From Maribellus luteus (lineage in GTDB: Bacteria; Bacteroidota; Bacteroidia; Bacteroidales; Prolixibacteraceae): DNA of 64,000 bases. Shown here in pieces: positions 1-9,112 of the stretch; the first letter of the stretch is position 1, and each line of letters opens with the position of its first letter. Where the stretch lies: contig NZ_QWGR01000011.1 in assembly GCF_003576475.1 (NCBI RefSeq), positions 1-64,000 of the forward strand. Direction: 5' to 3'. The notes under the pieces were generated by a model. It ran no database searches. It worked only from the letters and a program-made list of their open reading frames with translations, and was not told the origin of the DNA. The translations under genes were made by a program, and so were the position numbers.

Positions 1-662
1 AGATTCAGCACAAAGGCATTCTGAATGTTTCGTGCTTTTCCGAAATACTGTTCTGCAAGCCCCAAAACATGGGTATCATTATCAACATAAACCGGGAAGT
101 CAAACTTGTCCGAAAAAAAATCGACCAAAGACCCATCAAGGAAGTTGAAATAGTTGTAGGAATAGCCGGTGCGCGCATTAACACGTCCTGTAATTCCGAT
201 GCCCATTCCAAGAATCCGTTTGGGTTCAATTTTTGAATTGTCGACTGCCTGCCGAATAATGCCAACCACATTTTCGAGACACGCAATCGAATTCTCCAAC
301 ACGAAGTTCTCATCTGAGTTTGAGTAAACCTCGTTCATCTCCATGTTGTATATGGAAATGGATATTCCTTTTAACTGAATAACGAGGCCAATTGAATAGG
401 CGTATTCGGGATTCACTTTGTACAAAACCGGTCGGCGCCCGTTGTCGGTTTCCTTCTTGCCTGAATCGATAATAATTTTATCGCAGATGAGCTCGTTGAT
501 GAGTTTGGTACCCGTAGGAACACTTAGTTTCACCTTCTTACAGATCCCGGGGATCGTAAGTTCCTTCTCAGACCGGTTCAGCAAGGCAACAATCTTACGT
601 TTTTGCGCCAGCTGACGGTTTTGGTTATTGATGTCGTCAATATTTCTTGAGAACAGATCCAC
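1..662 (-). CDS. ROK-family transcriptional repressor, N-terminal part (runs off the window edge)
   Basis: Reading the minus strand from a GTG at 660-662 gives about 220 codons without a stop to the window edge. The N-terminus (VDLFSRNIDDINNQNRQ, then QKRKIVALLNR) is a winged-helix DNA-binding domain. It is followed by the start of a ROK actin-like fold, with ILGMGIGITGRVN, a VYVDNDTH-type segment and the GLAEQYFGKARN stretch. ROK repressors such as NagC and XylR sense sugars or sugar phosphates and control carbohydrate genes. No in-frame ATG lies between the GTG and the AT-rich upstream DNA, so GTG is the best start. The C-terminal part, with the zinc-binding cysteines, lies outside the window, so the ligand cannot be guessed. 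It is divergent from the PEP-synthase-like gene. Family assignment is confident; the start is less certain. Confidence 0.85.
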   Translation of the reverse strand, partial: MDLFSRNIDDINNQNRQLAQKRKIVALLNRSEKELTIPGICKKVKLSVPTGTKLINELICDKIIIDSGKKETDNGRRPVLYKVNPEYAYSIGLVIQLKGISISIYNMEMNEVYSNSDENFVLENSIACLENVVGIIRQAVDNSKIEPKRILGMGIGITGRVNARTGYSYNYFNFLDGSLVDFFSDKFDFPVYVDNDTHVLGLAEQYFGKARNIQNAFVLN

Positions 663-1018
663 GGCTTGATTACAGTTTATTTTTATTTGATGCTGGCAAG
701 TTTGTAAATATTATTATTAAATACAAATGAAAAAATCAATATTTTGATTTAATGTATCATCTTAGTAATTGTATTTAACGGAAGTGCCGGTGGAACAAGG
801 TGTTCTGCGGCATTTTTAAAAAACGTGTGTTTTTTTGATTGAAGTATCCACTACATGGGAAGGAAGCTTTTGTTCAGAATTTGTGGGGTTGACCGCGTGA
901 TTTCTTTCATGCAACTGTTTTCTGATGTGTTGGAGGATCTGCTTCGTCGGAGGATTTTGTGTATTCTTTTCAAACAGATTGTAAAAATTATCTAATTTCA
1001 GACCTTATTTTTACCGGC

Positions 1019-3994
1019 ATGGATATAGACAGCATTTCATTGGCAAACATTTATAAGAAGCGAAAAACGGATCGCGATATATTTCAGGAATTAATGCCCA
1101 CCAAAGTGAAGGAGGTATTGTTGGTGGCCACGTTGTACGATTCGTACTCGATAGTACGCGAGGGACAGTTCAGCGATAAAATTTTTGGAGAGTACCTTCA
1201 GCTGAATTTATATGCGGCTCCACGTTTTACCAGTGTGCATACCATGGAAGATGCCCTGCTTACACTGGAGCATCGCGATTTCGATCTGATTATTGTCATG
1301 GCCGGGGTAGATAAGGATTCGCCGGTAGCAGCTGCCCGTGCGATCCGAAAAATAAGGCCCTTGATTCCTTTGTTGTTGCTGGTGAATAACAATGCCGATC
1401 TGCGCTATTTTCAGGAAGAAAGACGAAAGCTCGACTTTGTAGATCGCATTTTTGTGTGGAATGGAAACTCCAATGTTTTCATGGCCATGATTAAATACAT
1501 TGAGGACATAAAGAACGTAGCACGCGACACGCAGAACGGGAATGTGAGGGTGATTTTGCTGGTGGAGGACAGCATTCAGTATTATTCGCGCTATTTGCCC
1601 ATGTTGTACACCACGGTTATGACCCAAACGCAGGCCCTGCTAAAAGACGATGCGAGGGATGAGTTGCACAAAATTCTGCGCATGAGGGCACGACCCAAAG
1701 TGATACTGGTTGATAATTACGAAGAAGCCGTAAGGTTTATCAACAGTTACCGGCGTTATATTTTGTGTGTGATTTCGGATGTTCGGTTCGAAATGGGTGG
1801 GGTTGAAAACGAAGATGCCGGGATTGAGCTACTAAAATATGTGAAAAATACTTTCAGGTATCCGTTGCCATTGTTGCTTCAGTCGCATGATACAGGCAAC
1901 GCACAACGCGCACGCGAGGTAGGGGCCGATTTCATTAATAAAAACTCGGAAAGTCTTTCGATGGACATCCTGAATTTTTTATACCGACGGCTTGGTTTTG
2001 GTCATTTCGTATTTAAAGATAGTAACGGTCTTCCTATTACCGAAGCCCGAAACCTGACCGAGTTTCAGGAGAAACTGAGAGATGTGCCGGCAGATGCTTT
2101 GCAATACCACGGAAGCCGGAACTCCTTTTCAACCTGGCTGATGGCGCGTGGGGAAATTAACATGGCTGAACGGTTGCGGCCGATGCAGATGACCGATTTT
2201 CAGTCGGCAGAAGAATTGAGACAGTTTTGTCTCGAAGTGTTTAAAACCGTTCGCTTTGAGCGCCTGCGGGGGACCATTGTTAATTTTGACCCGGAATTTC
2301 TGAATGCCAGCCATTTTATTGTACGAATGGCAAAAGGCTCGCTGGGTGGGAAGGGCAGAGGTATTGCTTTCATTTGCAACTTTATCGAAAACATTGATTT
2401 TCGTAAGATGATCCCTGATCTGAATATCCGGATTCCGTCAACTGCGGTGATCGGGGCATTGCAATTTGATAAGTTTGTGGAGATGAACAATCTCTACGAC
2501 GACATTTATTCCCTGAATGACTATGAGGCCATCCGGCAGCATTTTCTTGATTCGGAGTTTGACGAGCGGATCCGTCACCGCCTGATGGATTACCTGAAGG
2601 AAGTAAAACGGCCCCTGGCTGTGCGTTCTTCCGGTTTGTTTGAAGATTCCCTTTTGCAGCCTTTCTCGGGAGTTTATGCCACCTACCTGATTCCGAACAA
2701 CCACGAAGATCTGGCGGTGCGGTATCAGCAGCTCGAAACAGCGATCAAACTGGTTTATTCGAGTATTTTCACCGATGCTGCGCAGGCTTATTTTGAAGCG
2801 GTGAACTATAAAATTGAAGAAGAGAAAATGGCCGTGGTGATCCAGGAAGTGGTGGGCCACGAGTACAACGATAAGTTTTATCCAACTCTTTCGGGAGTGG
2901 CTCAGTCGTACAATTATTATCCTATTTCCTACATGCAGCCCGAAGATGGTTTTTCGGTGGCAGCGGTTGGCTTGGGAATGTACGTGGTGGGGGGCGAAAA
3001 CTCGTTCCGTTTTTGTCCGAAATATCCGCAGCTGAATGCTTCGGCTTTAGGCGACCAGTTGCGTGATACTCAAAAAGAATTTTATGCCATTGATCTTACT
3101 AAAAAAGAGTTTAACCTGGTAACCAATGGCGAAGATGCAGCCATAAAAAAATACCGGATTCGGGAAGCCGAAATGGATGGAACCCTGGAACATTCGGCAT
3201 CAACCTATTCGATGGAAAACGACGATCTGATTCCCGGTGTTTACGGGAACGGACCCAAAGTGATCGATTTTGCCAACATTCTAAAATACAGCCATCTGCC
3301 ATTGTCAGAGGCTTTGCAGCTTTTGTTAAAGTTGTTCAAGGAAGCCATGGGATCGCCGGTGGAAATTGAATATGCCCTCGATATTGAACCGGCCGAAAAC
3401 GGTTTGCCAACGCTTTACCTGTTGCAGATCAAGCCATTGATTCGTATTGAAGACCAGGTGGAAGTAGATATTAAGACCGTGGACGAAGACCGGATATTTA
3501 TGTATGCCGAACGCGGTATGGGCAACGGTATCATCGAGGAAATTCGCGATGTGGTGTATGTTGATCCCGAGAAGTTTGACCGGATGAAAACCCGCGAAAT
3601 GGCGCGGGAAATTAGTAAGTTAAACGAGTTTTTCGAAGAACAGAAACGGGAGTACATCCTTATCGGTCCGGGGCGATGGGGATCACGCGACCCCTACACC
3701 GGAATTCCGGTGCTTTGGGCAAATATTTCGAAGGCAAAGATTATCGTGGAAATGGGATTACCCGATTTTCCGCTCGATGCTTCGCTGGGTTCTCACTTCT
3801 TTCACAACGTAACTTCCATGAATGTGGGGTATTTTTCAGTGTCTCACAATTCCTGGAACTCGAAACTGAAAATGGAGGCCCTAAAACAACAAACCCTGGT
3901 GCACGAAACCGAGTTTGTTAGGCATGTTCATTTTGACAAACCGCTAACGATTTTAATGAACGGCCGGGAACGAAAAGCGTTGATTCATTGTTAG
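1019..3994 (+). CDS. PEP-synthase-type (PPDK_N) protein fused to two receiver-like domains
   Basis: This reading frame could open at a GTG at 959, but I prefer the ATG at 1019 (MDIDSISLANIYKKRK), giving 991 residues. Residues about 30-150 and 175-310 look like two response-regulator receiver folds. The second has LLVEDS near its start and a plausible acceptor Asp in CVISDVRFE (about residue 254). From about residue 420 the protein is a pyruvate-phosphate-dikinase / PEP-synthase ATP-binding domain: GSLGGKGRG (about 440), AVRSSGLFEDS (about 534) and LYLLQIKPL (about 798). The final 190 residues contain GPGRWGSRDP, but I find no swivelling phosphohistidine motif (TSCGGRTCHA type) and no PEP-binding barrel. 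It therefore cannot run the complete PEP-synthase reaction alone. A regulatory or nucleotide-dependent phosphotransfer role is an inference. It stands alone, divergent from a ROK regulator. Confidence 0.8.
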   Translation: MDIDSISLANIYKKRKTDRDIFQELMPTKVKEVLLVATLYDSYSIVREGQFSDKIFGEYLQLNLYAAPRFTSVHTMEDALLTLEHRDFDLIIVMAGVDKDSPVAAARAIRKIRPLIPLLLLVNNNADLRYFQEERRKLDFVDRIFVWNGNSNVFMAMIKYIEDIKNVARDTQNGNVRVILLVEDSIQYYSRYLPMLYTTVMTQTQALLKDDARDELHKILRMRARPKVILVDNYEEAVRFINSYRRYILCVISDVRFEMGGVENEDAGIELLKYVKNTFRYPLPLLLQSHDTGNAQRAREVGADFINKNSESLSMDILNFLYRRLGFGHFVFKDSNGLPITEARNLTEFQEKLRDVPADALQYHGSRNSFSTWLMARGEINMAERLRPMQMTDFQSAEELRQFCLEVFKTVRFERLRGTIVNFDPEFLNASHFIVRMAKGSLGGKGRGIAFICNFIENIDFRKMIPDLNIRIPSTAVIGALQFDKFVEMNNLYDDIYSLNDYEAIRQHFLDSEFDERIRHRLMDYLKEVKRPLAVRSSGLFEDSLLQPFSGVYATYLIPNNHEDLAVRYQQLETAIKLVYSSIFTDAAQAYFEAVNYKIEEEKMAVVIQEVVGHEYNDKFYPTLSGVAQSYNYYPISYMQPEDGFSVAAVGLGMYVVGGENSFRFCPKYPQLNASALGDQLRDTQKEFYAIDLTKKEFNLVTNGEDAAIKKYRIREAEMDGTLEHSASTYSMENDDLIPGVYGNGPKVIDFANILKYSHLPLSEALQLLLKLFKEAMGSPVEIEYALDIEPAENGLPTLYLLQIKPLIRIEDQVEVDIKTVDEDRIFMYAERGMGNGIIEEIRDVVYVDPEKFDRMKTREMAREISKLNEFFEEQKREYILIGPGRWGSRDPYTGIPVLWANISKAKIIVEMGLPDFPLDASLGSHFFHNVTSMNVGYFSVSHNSWNSKLKMEALKQQTLVHETEFVRHVHFDKPLTILMNGRERKALIHC

Positions 3995-4063
3995 ACGGGA
4001 TAGCTTGTACCTTTTTAAGAACAGATTGCAGGAAGGTGTCGGAAAGCAGGGGCGTAGCTGGTT

Positions 4064-4729
4064 TTAACCGTAATTGGAAATATCGAGTAGTCGGGAAGAA
4101 TCCAGAATTTTCACCTTTTTTCCTGTACTTTCCACAATGCCTTCGTTTCTGAAATGGGCCAGGTTTTTCAGTACACTCTCTTTTGAGAAGCCAATAACGC
4201 GTGCTATATCGCTTCGGTTAAGCGGCAGTTCAAAGCTGCTTTGTCCGTAGCTTTTTTCAAATTCACACAATAAAAAAGCAAGAGCCCCCGCCGAGTTCTT
4301 CTGTGAGAGTTTCATATGCCAGTCGAGAAAACGTTCGTTTACCAACGAAATGTAGCGGATAAAGGCCATCGAAAATTCTGTGTTCTGCTTCAGATAGGCA
4401 GAAAAAGTATGGTAGTTTATTATCAAAACTACGCAGTCGGTCAGTGCCCTGGCCGAAAAGCGGTAATTCATCGTGGAATAGGCACAGTTCACCCCGATAA
4501 TTTCTCCCTGAAACAACAACATTAACGACTGCCTGGGGCGCTGCTCATCCATTAACAGTTCAACGGTGCCTTTTTGTAGCAAATAAAGATCATTAACCGA
4601 GGTGCCTTTTTTCACCACAAGTTCTCCGGCCTTAAAATTCAGGCTTCTGGCTGAAGCAAGCAGCTCTGTCCTTTCCTCGTCCCGAAGTGCTCTTATGCAG
4701 GTATTGTTGCTTGTATTGATTGAATTCAT
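4064..4729 (-). CDS. Crp/Fnr-family transcriptional regulator
   Basis: The reading frame could begin at 4783, but the ATG at 4729 (MNSINTSNNTCIRAL) gives a family-typical 221 residues and leaves the upstream dyad noncoding. Residues about 20-130 form a cyclic-nucleotide-binding-type beta barrel (FKAGELVVKKGTSVNDLYLL, LFQGEIIGVN). The C-terminal winged helix includes LNRSDIARVIGFSKESVLKNL, the recognition helix of Crp/Fnr proteins. It lacks the four N-terminal Fe-S cysteines of true FNR. The ligand is unknown. It is divergent from an OsmC-family gene, and two copies of a TGTAAAATTACA dyad lie between the two, so it probably represses or activates that gene and itself. Confidence 0.88.
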   Translation of the reverse strand: MNSINTSNNTCIRALRDEERTELLASARSLNFKAGELVVKKGTSVNDLYLLQKGTVELLMDEQRPRQSLMLLFQGEIIGVNCAYSTMNYRFSARALTDCVVLIINYHTFSAYLKQNTEFSMAFIRYISLVNERFLDWHMKLSQKNSAGALAFLLCEFEKSYGQSSFELPLNRSDIARVIGFSKESVLKNLAHFRNEGIVESTGKKVKILDSSRLLDISNYG

Positions 4730-4750
4730 TCTGCTTCTCTCTGATTTCAG

Positions 4751-4768
4751 GGGTGTAAAATTACACCC
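4751..4768. promoter_or_regulatory. Dyad operator candidate 1 (GGGTGTAA-AA-TTACACCC)
   Basis: Eight-base perfect arms flank a 2-bp centre. The inner TGTAAAATTACA core recurs at 4828-4839. The 14-bp core spacing equals that of FNR-type sites (5-4-5). It lies just upstream of the preferred start of the Crp/Fnr gene, consistent with autoregulation. Binding itself is an inference. Confidence 0.55.
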
Positions 4769-4821
4769 TTTGAGGTTTTGCAATACACAGCCTTTTCTCG
4801 TTTTGGCGAAAGGCTTCGTAT

Positions 4822-4840
4822 TAGCTTTGTAAAATTACAA
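4822..4840 (+). promoter_or_regulatory. osmC-type gene promoter -7 box overlapping dyad operator 2
   Basis: TAGCTTTG at 4822-4829 matches the Bacteroidota -7 consensus TAnnTTTG exactly. A TTTG at 4802-4805 could serve as the -33 element, at slightly short spacing. The dyad TTGTAA-AA-TTACAA at 4827-4840 overlaps the box and the predicted start point, so a bound Crp/Fnr protein would block transcription. The start codon follows at 4857. Confidence 0.55.
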
Positions 4841-4856
4841 TTTTAAAACACTTTAA

Positions 4857-5306
4857 ATGGAAACAAAGGACATTCAAAAAATAGAGTTTGGTGTTGAGTC
4901 GGCTACCAAATCGGCTTCGCAGGCAGAGATTTCAGTGCGTAATTTTAAAGTGCTGGTTGACGAGCCCGAACTTCTGGGCGGAACAGATCAAGCGCCTAAT
5001 CCGGTTGAGTATATTTTATGCGGCCTTACCGGTTGCATGCATATTCTGGCTTTTAATACAGCCAGGGAACTCAACATGGAGCTTTCCGATATGAAAATTA
5101 AAGTAAGCGGTGAACTGGATCCTTCCAAAATGTTTGGAATGCCTACCGACGAGAGAGCCGGGTATCAGAAAATAGCCATTGAATTGCATCCCGAAACCAC
5201 CGCCGACCAGGAAACGCTTAATAAATGGAAATCAATAATGGCAGAACGCAGCCCGGTGCTGGATAATCTTTTTAACCAAACTCCGGTTGAAATAAAACTG
5301 GGCTAA
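4857..5306 (+). CDS. OsmC-family protein (first of two)
   Basis: This 149-residue protein has the OsmC/Ohr fold. In that family two active-site cysteines reduce organic hydroperoxides or handle reactive sulfur. The first conserved cysteine is present (CGLTGCM, Cys60). The usual second one is replaced by serine (AERSPVLDN, Ser132), so a classic two-cysteine peroxidase cycle is unlikely. The segment NPVEYILCGL is typical of the YhfA/OsmC-like branch. The gene has its own -7 box and a dyad operator, is divergent from a Crp/Fnr regulator, and ends in a strong stem-loop, so it is a monocistronic unit probably under that regulator. Substrate is unknown. Confidence 0.88.
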   Translation: METKDIQKIEFGVESATKSASQAEISVRNFKVLVDEPELLGGTDQAPNPVEYILCGLTGCMHILAFNTARELNMELSDMKIKVSGELDPSKMFGMPTDERAGYQKIAIELHPETTADQETLNKWKSIMAERSPVLDNLFNQTPVEIKLG

Positions 5307-5313
5307 ATACAAA

Positions 5314-5365
5314 GTTCCGGCTTGTTATATAGTCTCATAGCAACATTTATATACCGGGCCGGAAC
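5314..5365 (+). terminator. Stem-loop downstream of OsmC gene
   Basis: GTTCCGGC at 5314-5321 pairs with GCCGGAAC at 5358-5365. Pairing continues inward to 5331/5348, giving an 18-step helix with one mismatch and two G·T pairs around a 16-nt loop. A short GTTTTTG follows at about 5370. It lies 8 bases after the stop codon, which fits a terminator. Confidence 0.5.
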
Positions 5366-5756
5366 TACTGTTTTTGTGCGAGCTTAAAACCAATAACCCT
5401 CTTGCTGGGCATAAATGCTTTGGGCAATTTTGTATTTCGATTATTTCATTGGTTTCGGAAAATATAATAATCCAAAAGTTTGTACGGTGTTCCCCCACTG
5501 GTTGATAGATTCTGTTCATGTTGTCATCTTCTAAAGTTTTTATGGTCGGACACACCTGCTTCGGTGTGTTTAAATTCCTCGCAGTACCCGTTAGCCGGAA
5601 AGGAAATTTTGGTAAATTTAGAGTCCTCGTTAGAAGGAGATTGGGGGGGCGGTCGGTTAAAGCAAGGAATGTAGAAACTCAATCTCTCTTGAGCAATTAA
5701 TGCCTGAAGCGTTGTTGAAGTGAATCCTAACTGAAGTCAACTTAATATTTACGACC
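5366..5756. other. Noncoding stretch with hairpin, upstream of DUF5107 gene
   Basis: I see no convincing gene here. A perfect 7-bp hairpin ACACACC-TGCTTC-GGTGTGT lies at 5550-5569. A G-rich run (GGGGGGGCGGTCGG) sits near 5645. The short open frames on both strands have no recognisable domain and look accidental. No exact TAnnTTTG box precedes the DUF5107 gene. Confidence 0.4.
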
Positions 5757-8700
5757 ATGAAAAAATTGCACCTTTTTGTTTGTCTGGTTTTATCCGTTGC
5801 TGTTTCTTTTCATTCTTATTCGCAACAGGCAAAGGTCTCGGAAGCAATGGTACTTTTTAAAACGTATCCTTATTCCGATCCCGATCCGGTAGCCAAAATC
5901 ACGCATTTTTACCCGTATTACCGTTTCGACGGATTTACCAATACACCCTTTGAACAAGAGTGGAAAATTGTTACGCTTGAAAATCCTTACATAAAAGTGT
6001 TGGTTGCTCCCGAAATGGGCGGGAAAGTATTGGGTGCCATTGACAAAGCTTCGGGAGAAGAATTTATTTACTACAACAAGGTGGTAAAATTCAGGGATAT
6101 TGCCATGCGAGGCGCCTGGACTTCAGGAGGCATCGAATTTAATTTTGGGTCGATCGGTCATGCGCCAACCACGGCTTCTCCGGTAAATTACCTGCTGCGG
6201 AATAATCCCGATGGAAGTGTAAGTTGCATTGTGGGGGCTCCGGACATTACCTCGCGCACCGAGTGGCGGGTGGAAATTCGCCTGCAACCCGACAAATCAT
6301 ATTTCGAAACCAGGGCGATCTGGTACAATCCTTCCGATTTGAACACTTCGCTTTATAACTGGTCAACCGCCTCGCTTGATGTGTCAGACGATTTGGAGTA
6401 TTATTTCCCGGGCGATACCGAAATCGGGCATGTTGGCGAAACCGGGGCCTGGCCGGTAAACAATAATGGGGTTGATGTTTCGAAATATCCAAACAATAAT
6501 TTTGGCGGGCCAAAATCGTATCATGTTTTGGGTGAATATGCCGATTATTTCCTGTGTTATTTTCGGGATAAAAAATTTGGTCTTGGCCATTGGGCGCCGT
6601 ACGACGAAAAACCCGGAAAGAAAATCTGGATGTGGGCACTCTCGCGTGAAGGCGAAATCTGGAAAGATCTTTTAACCGATCCGGGGAACAAGCAATACAC
6701 CGAAATACAAACCGGCTTGCTGTTTAATCAGGCTTCGCCTAACAGTACGTTAACGCCCTATAAACACCAGTTTTTTTACGCGGGCTCGGAGCACAAATTT
6801 ACGGAGCTGTGGTTTCCGGTAAAAGACATTGGCGGAATGGTAAAGGCCAATCGTTTTGGTTCGCTGAATGTGGAGCAGAAAAACGGTCAACTAATGGTTG
6901 GATTTTGTGCCAATCAGCCGGTGAGCAAAAAACTTTCAATTCTTTCTGAGGGGAAAGTGATTGTGAGTAAGGATATTAATCTGCAACCCACCGAAACTTT
7001 TGTTGATTCTTTTGACATCGCTGATGAGAACGTGGAAGTTCGTATTGGAAACCTGATGTCCTATTCCACTTCAGAGAAAAAGGAGAGACTTAGTGAAAAG
7101 CCTCGCGAGTTAAGCTCTGAATACGATTGGACCAAACCCGATGCACTTTTTATTTCGGGTGTGGAAAAAGAGCGCCAGAGAGATTATGCCGGTGCTGCAG
7201 AGATTTATGCCCGGGTACTGGAAGAAAATCCTTTCTATGCGGATGCGCTGGTAAAAATGGGCGGACTTCGGTTACGGGCAATGGATGATGAGGAAGCCAA
7301 AACTTACCTGATGAAAGCGCTGTCAGTGAATACGTATCATCCGGAAGCCAATTATTTGCTTGGCTTGATTTATCAGCAGCAAAAGAAATATTTTAAAGCG
7401 TTGGAAGCTTACAGTCTGGCGGCACGTTCGGTAGTTTTTAAAACCCTGGCCTATACAAAAATGGCAGGCATTCATTTTCTTCAAAAAGAGTTTGACCAAA
7501 GTTTGAGGTATTCGAAACAGGCCCTTGATTACGATCGGAATAACATCAACGCCCTGAAACTGCAAGCACTGGCGTACGAACGATTGGGAGAGGCTCAACA
7601 GCGGGAATCGGCCCTTGATGCAATTTTAGCGATTGATCCGCTGAATACTTTTGCCCGTTTTGAAAAACAGGATGATTTCGCTTCTGTCTTAAACTATGAA
7701 ATGCCGCAGCAGATTTGTCTGGAGCAAGCCATTGCCTATCACGATTTAGGCTGCGACGACAAGGCTGTAAAAATATTACAGGTTGTTGAACCGGGGCCTA
7801 TCGGAAATTACTGGCTGGCCTTTCTTACCAACGATAATGCTTACCTCGACAAAGCGCTTTCCGGATCGCCTTGCCTTGTTTATCCTTCGCGAAACGAAAC
7901 CTACGAGCTATTGAAAGGAGCAGAAGAAAAAGTGCCGTCGTGGAAAACAAAATATTACCTGGCCCTGCTTACCTGGTCGAAAGGAAATAAGGAGGAAGCC
8001 GGACTGTATTTAAAAGCATGCAACTCTGAGCCGGATTTCGATGCTTTTTATCTTACCCGCTATCACTTTATGAAAGGAAATAAAGCGTACGACGGGGAAC
8101 CTGACTTACTAAAAGCCCTGGAGTTAAACGCTCACAATTGGCGGACATACGTGGCCTTGTCAGGTCATTTTCATGATAAGCAACAGTTTACGGAGGCCTT
8201 AAGCTGGGCTGCAAAAGGAGCTGAGTTATTCCCCGATAATTATGTGCTGGCCTATCAGAAAGCAAAAGAGTTATTGATAAACGGACAACACAGCGGAGCT
8301 TTCAACCTGTTAGAGAAAACACTTATTTTGCCCAACGAAGGGGCACGGGCCGGGCGAATTGTCTGGCGGCAGGCGGCGGTTATGTCGGCACTTGAGAATT
8401 TAAAGTCAGGCAAATCTTCGAAGGCATTCAAGCAAATTCAACGGGCCCGCGAATGGCCCGAAAACCTTGGTGTTGGGAAACCGTACATCACCGACGAGCG
8501 GATTGAAGATGCGCTGGAAAGTTTGTACTGGACTCAAAAAGGGAACATTCAAAAAGCAAACGAACTGAAACAACAGGTTATCGATTACCCGAATTATAAC
8601 AAGCGGTTTTCGGCAGGCACGTTTCTGACGGCCTTGTTTATGAAACAGGCCGGTAACGTTGATGGAGCCAGGAATTTACTGAAAGACTGGCAATCAGATC

Positions 8701-8876
8701 AAAACAAAAACCTGCTTGCGGCGTGGTCGTACGAAACACTTTTGGGTTCGGAAACCGAAGCTGCTGCTTTGCAAAGCCGGATTGAAGCCGAAAGCGGAGG
8801 CAGCTTGTTAAATCCCGAATCAGGAAATGCCGATTTTGGTCTGGCGCTGGCAGTTTTTCAGGCATTAAATCAGTGA
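5757..8876 (+). CDS. Secreted DUF5107-TPR protein
   Basis: This 1039-residue protein starts with a signal peptide (MKKLHLFVCLVLSVAVSF, cleaved around SYSQQ). Residues about 60-330 match DUF5107, an aldose-epimerase-like beta-sandwich, with VAPEMGGKVLGAIDK, an AMRGAWTSGGIEFNFG segment and W-rich loops. A short linker domain follows. From about residue 465 the rest is a long array of tetratricopeptide repeats, for example YAGAAEIYARVLEENP and YADALVKMGGLRL. In Bacteroidota, DUF5107-TPR proteins accompany glycan-use loci and probably bind or act on sugars in the periplasm or at the surface. That role is inferred from family context. It stands alone here, with no SusCD pair or glycosidase nearby. 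Confidence 0.85.
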   Translation: MKKLHLFVCLVLSVAVSFHSYSQQAKVSEAMVLFKTYPYSDPDPVAKITHFYPYYRFDGFTNTPFEQEWKIVTLENPYIKVLVAPEMGGKVLGAIDKASGEEFIYYNKVVKFRDIAMRGAWTSGGIEFNFGSIGHAPTTASPVNYLLRNNPDGSVSCIVGAPDITSRTEWRVEIRLQPDKSYFETRAIWYNPSDLNTSLYNWSTASLDVSDDLEYYFPGDTEIGHVGETGAWPVNNNGVDVSKYPNNNFGGPKSYHVLGEYADYFLCYFRDKKFGLGHWAPYDEKPGKKIWMWALSREGEIWKDLLTDPGNKQYTEIQTGLLFNQASPNSTLTPYKHQFFYAGSEHKFTELWFPVKDIGGMVKANRFGSLNVEQKNGQLMVGFCANQPVSKKLSILSEGKVIVSKDINLQPTETFVDSFDIADENVEVRIGNLMSYSTSEKKERLSEKPRELSSEYDWTKPDALFISGVEKERQRDYAGAAEIYARVLEENPFYADALVKMGGLRLRAMDDEEAKTYLMKALSVNTYHPEANYLLGLIYQQQKKYFKALEAYSLAARSVVFKTLAYTKMAGIHFLQKEFDQSLRYSKQALDYDRNNINALKLQALAYERLGEAQQRESALDAILAIDPLNTFARFEKQDDFASVLNYEMPQQICLEQAIAYHDLGCDDKAVKILQVVEPGPIGNYWLAFLTNDNAYLDKALSGSPCLVYPSRNETYELLKGAEEKVPSWKTKYYLALLTWSKGNKEEAGLYLKACNSEPDFDAFYLTRYHFMKGNKAYDGEPDLLKALELNAHNWRTYVALSGHFHDKQQFTEALSWAAKGAELFPDNYVLAYQKAKELLINGQHSGAFNLLEKTLILPNEGARAGRIVWRQAAVMSALENLKSGKSSKAFKQIQRAREWPENLGVGKPYITDERIEDALESLYWTQKGNIQKANELKQQVIDYPNYNKRFSAGTFLTALFMKQAGNVDGARNLLKDWQSDQNKNLLAAWSYETLLGSETEAAALQSRIEAESGGSLLNPESGNADFGLALAVFQALNQ

Positions 8877-8924
8877 GACTCTGATTTCAGGAGCGATAGT
8901 GAACTGAAATTATGAAGTCGAACT

Positions 8925-9031
8925 GATCCCGATGCACAGCAATCGGGATCTAATGGGGTCTATTTTCCGCCCCTTGGGACGAAATAAGAAATATCATGCC
9001 TTTGATACCCCGTCTGCTCTGCGGCGGGGTA
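8925..9031. other. Two stem-loops in the convergent gap after the DUF5107 gene
   Basis: A perfect 9-bp hairpin GATCCCGAT / ATCGGGATC lies at 8925-8950. A second, TACCCCG / CGGGGTA, lies at 9006-9031. Neither has a long T-run. They sit between convergent genes and may act as bidirectional terminators or be a dispersed intergenic element. Confidence 0.4.
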
Positions 9032-9112
9032 GTTCATTAAATGATCTGAAATTCATACTTGATTAAACTACCACCCCTTTTTGTGTGGATCTTGTTGGTG
9101 TGCCTGTGTGCC

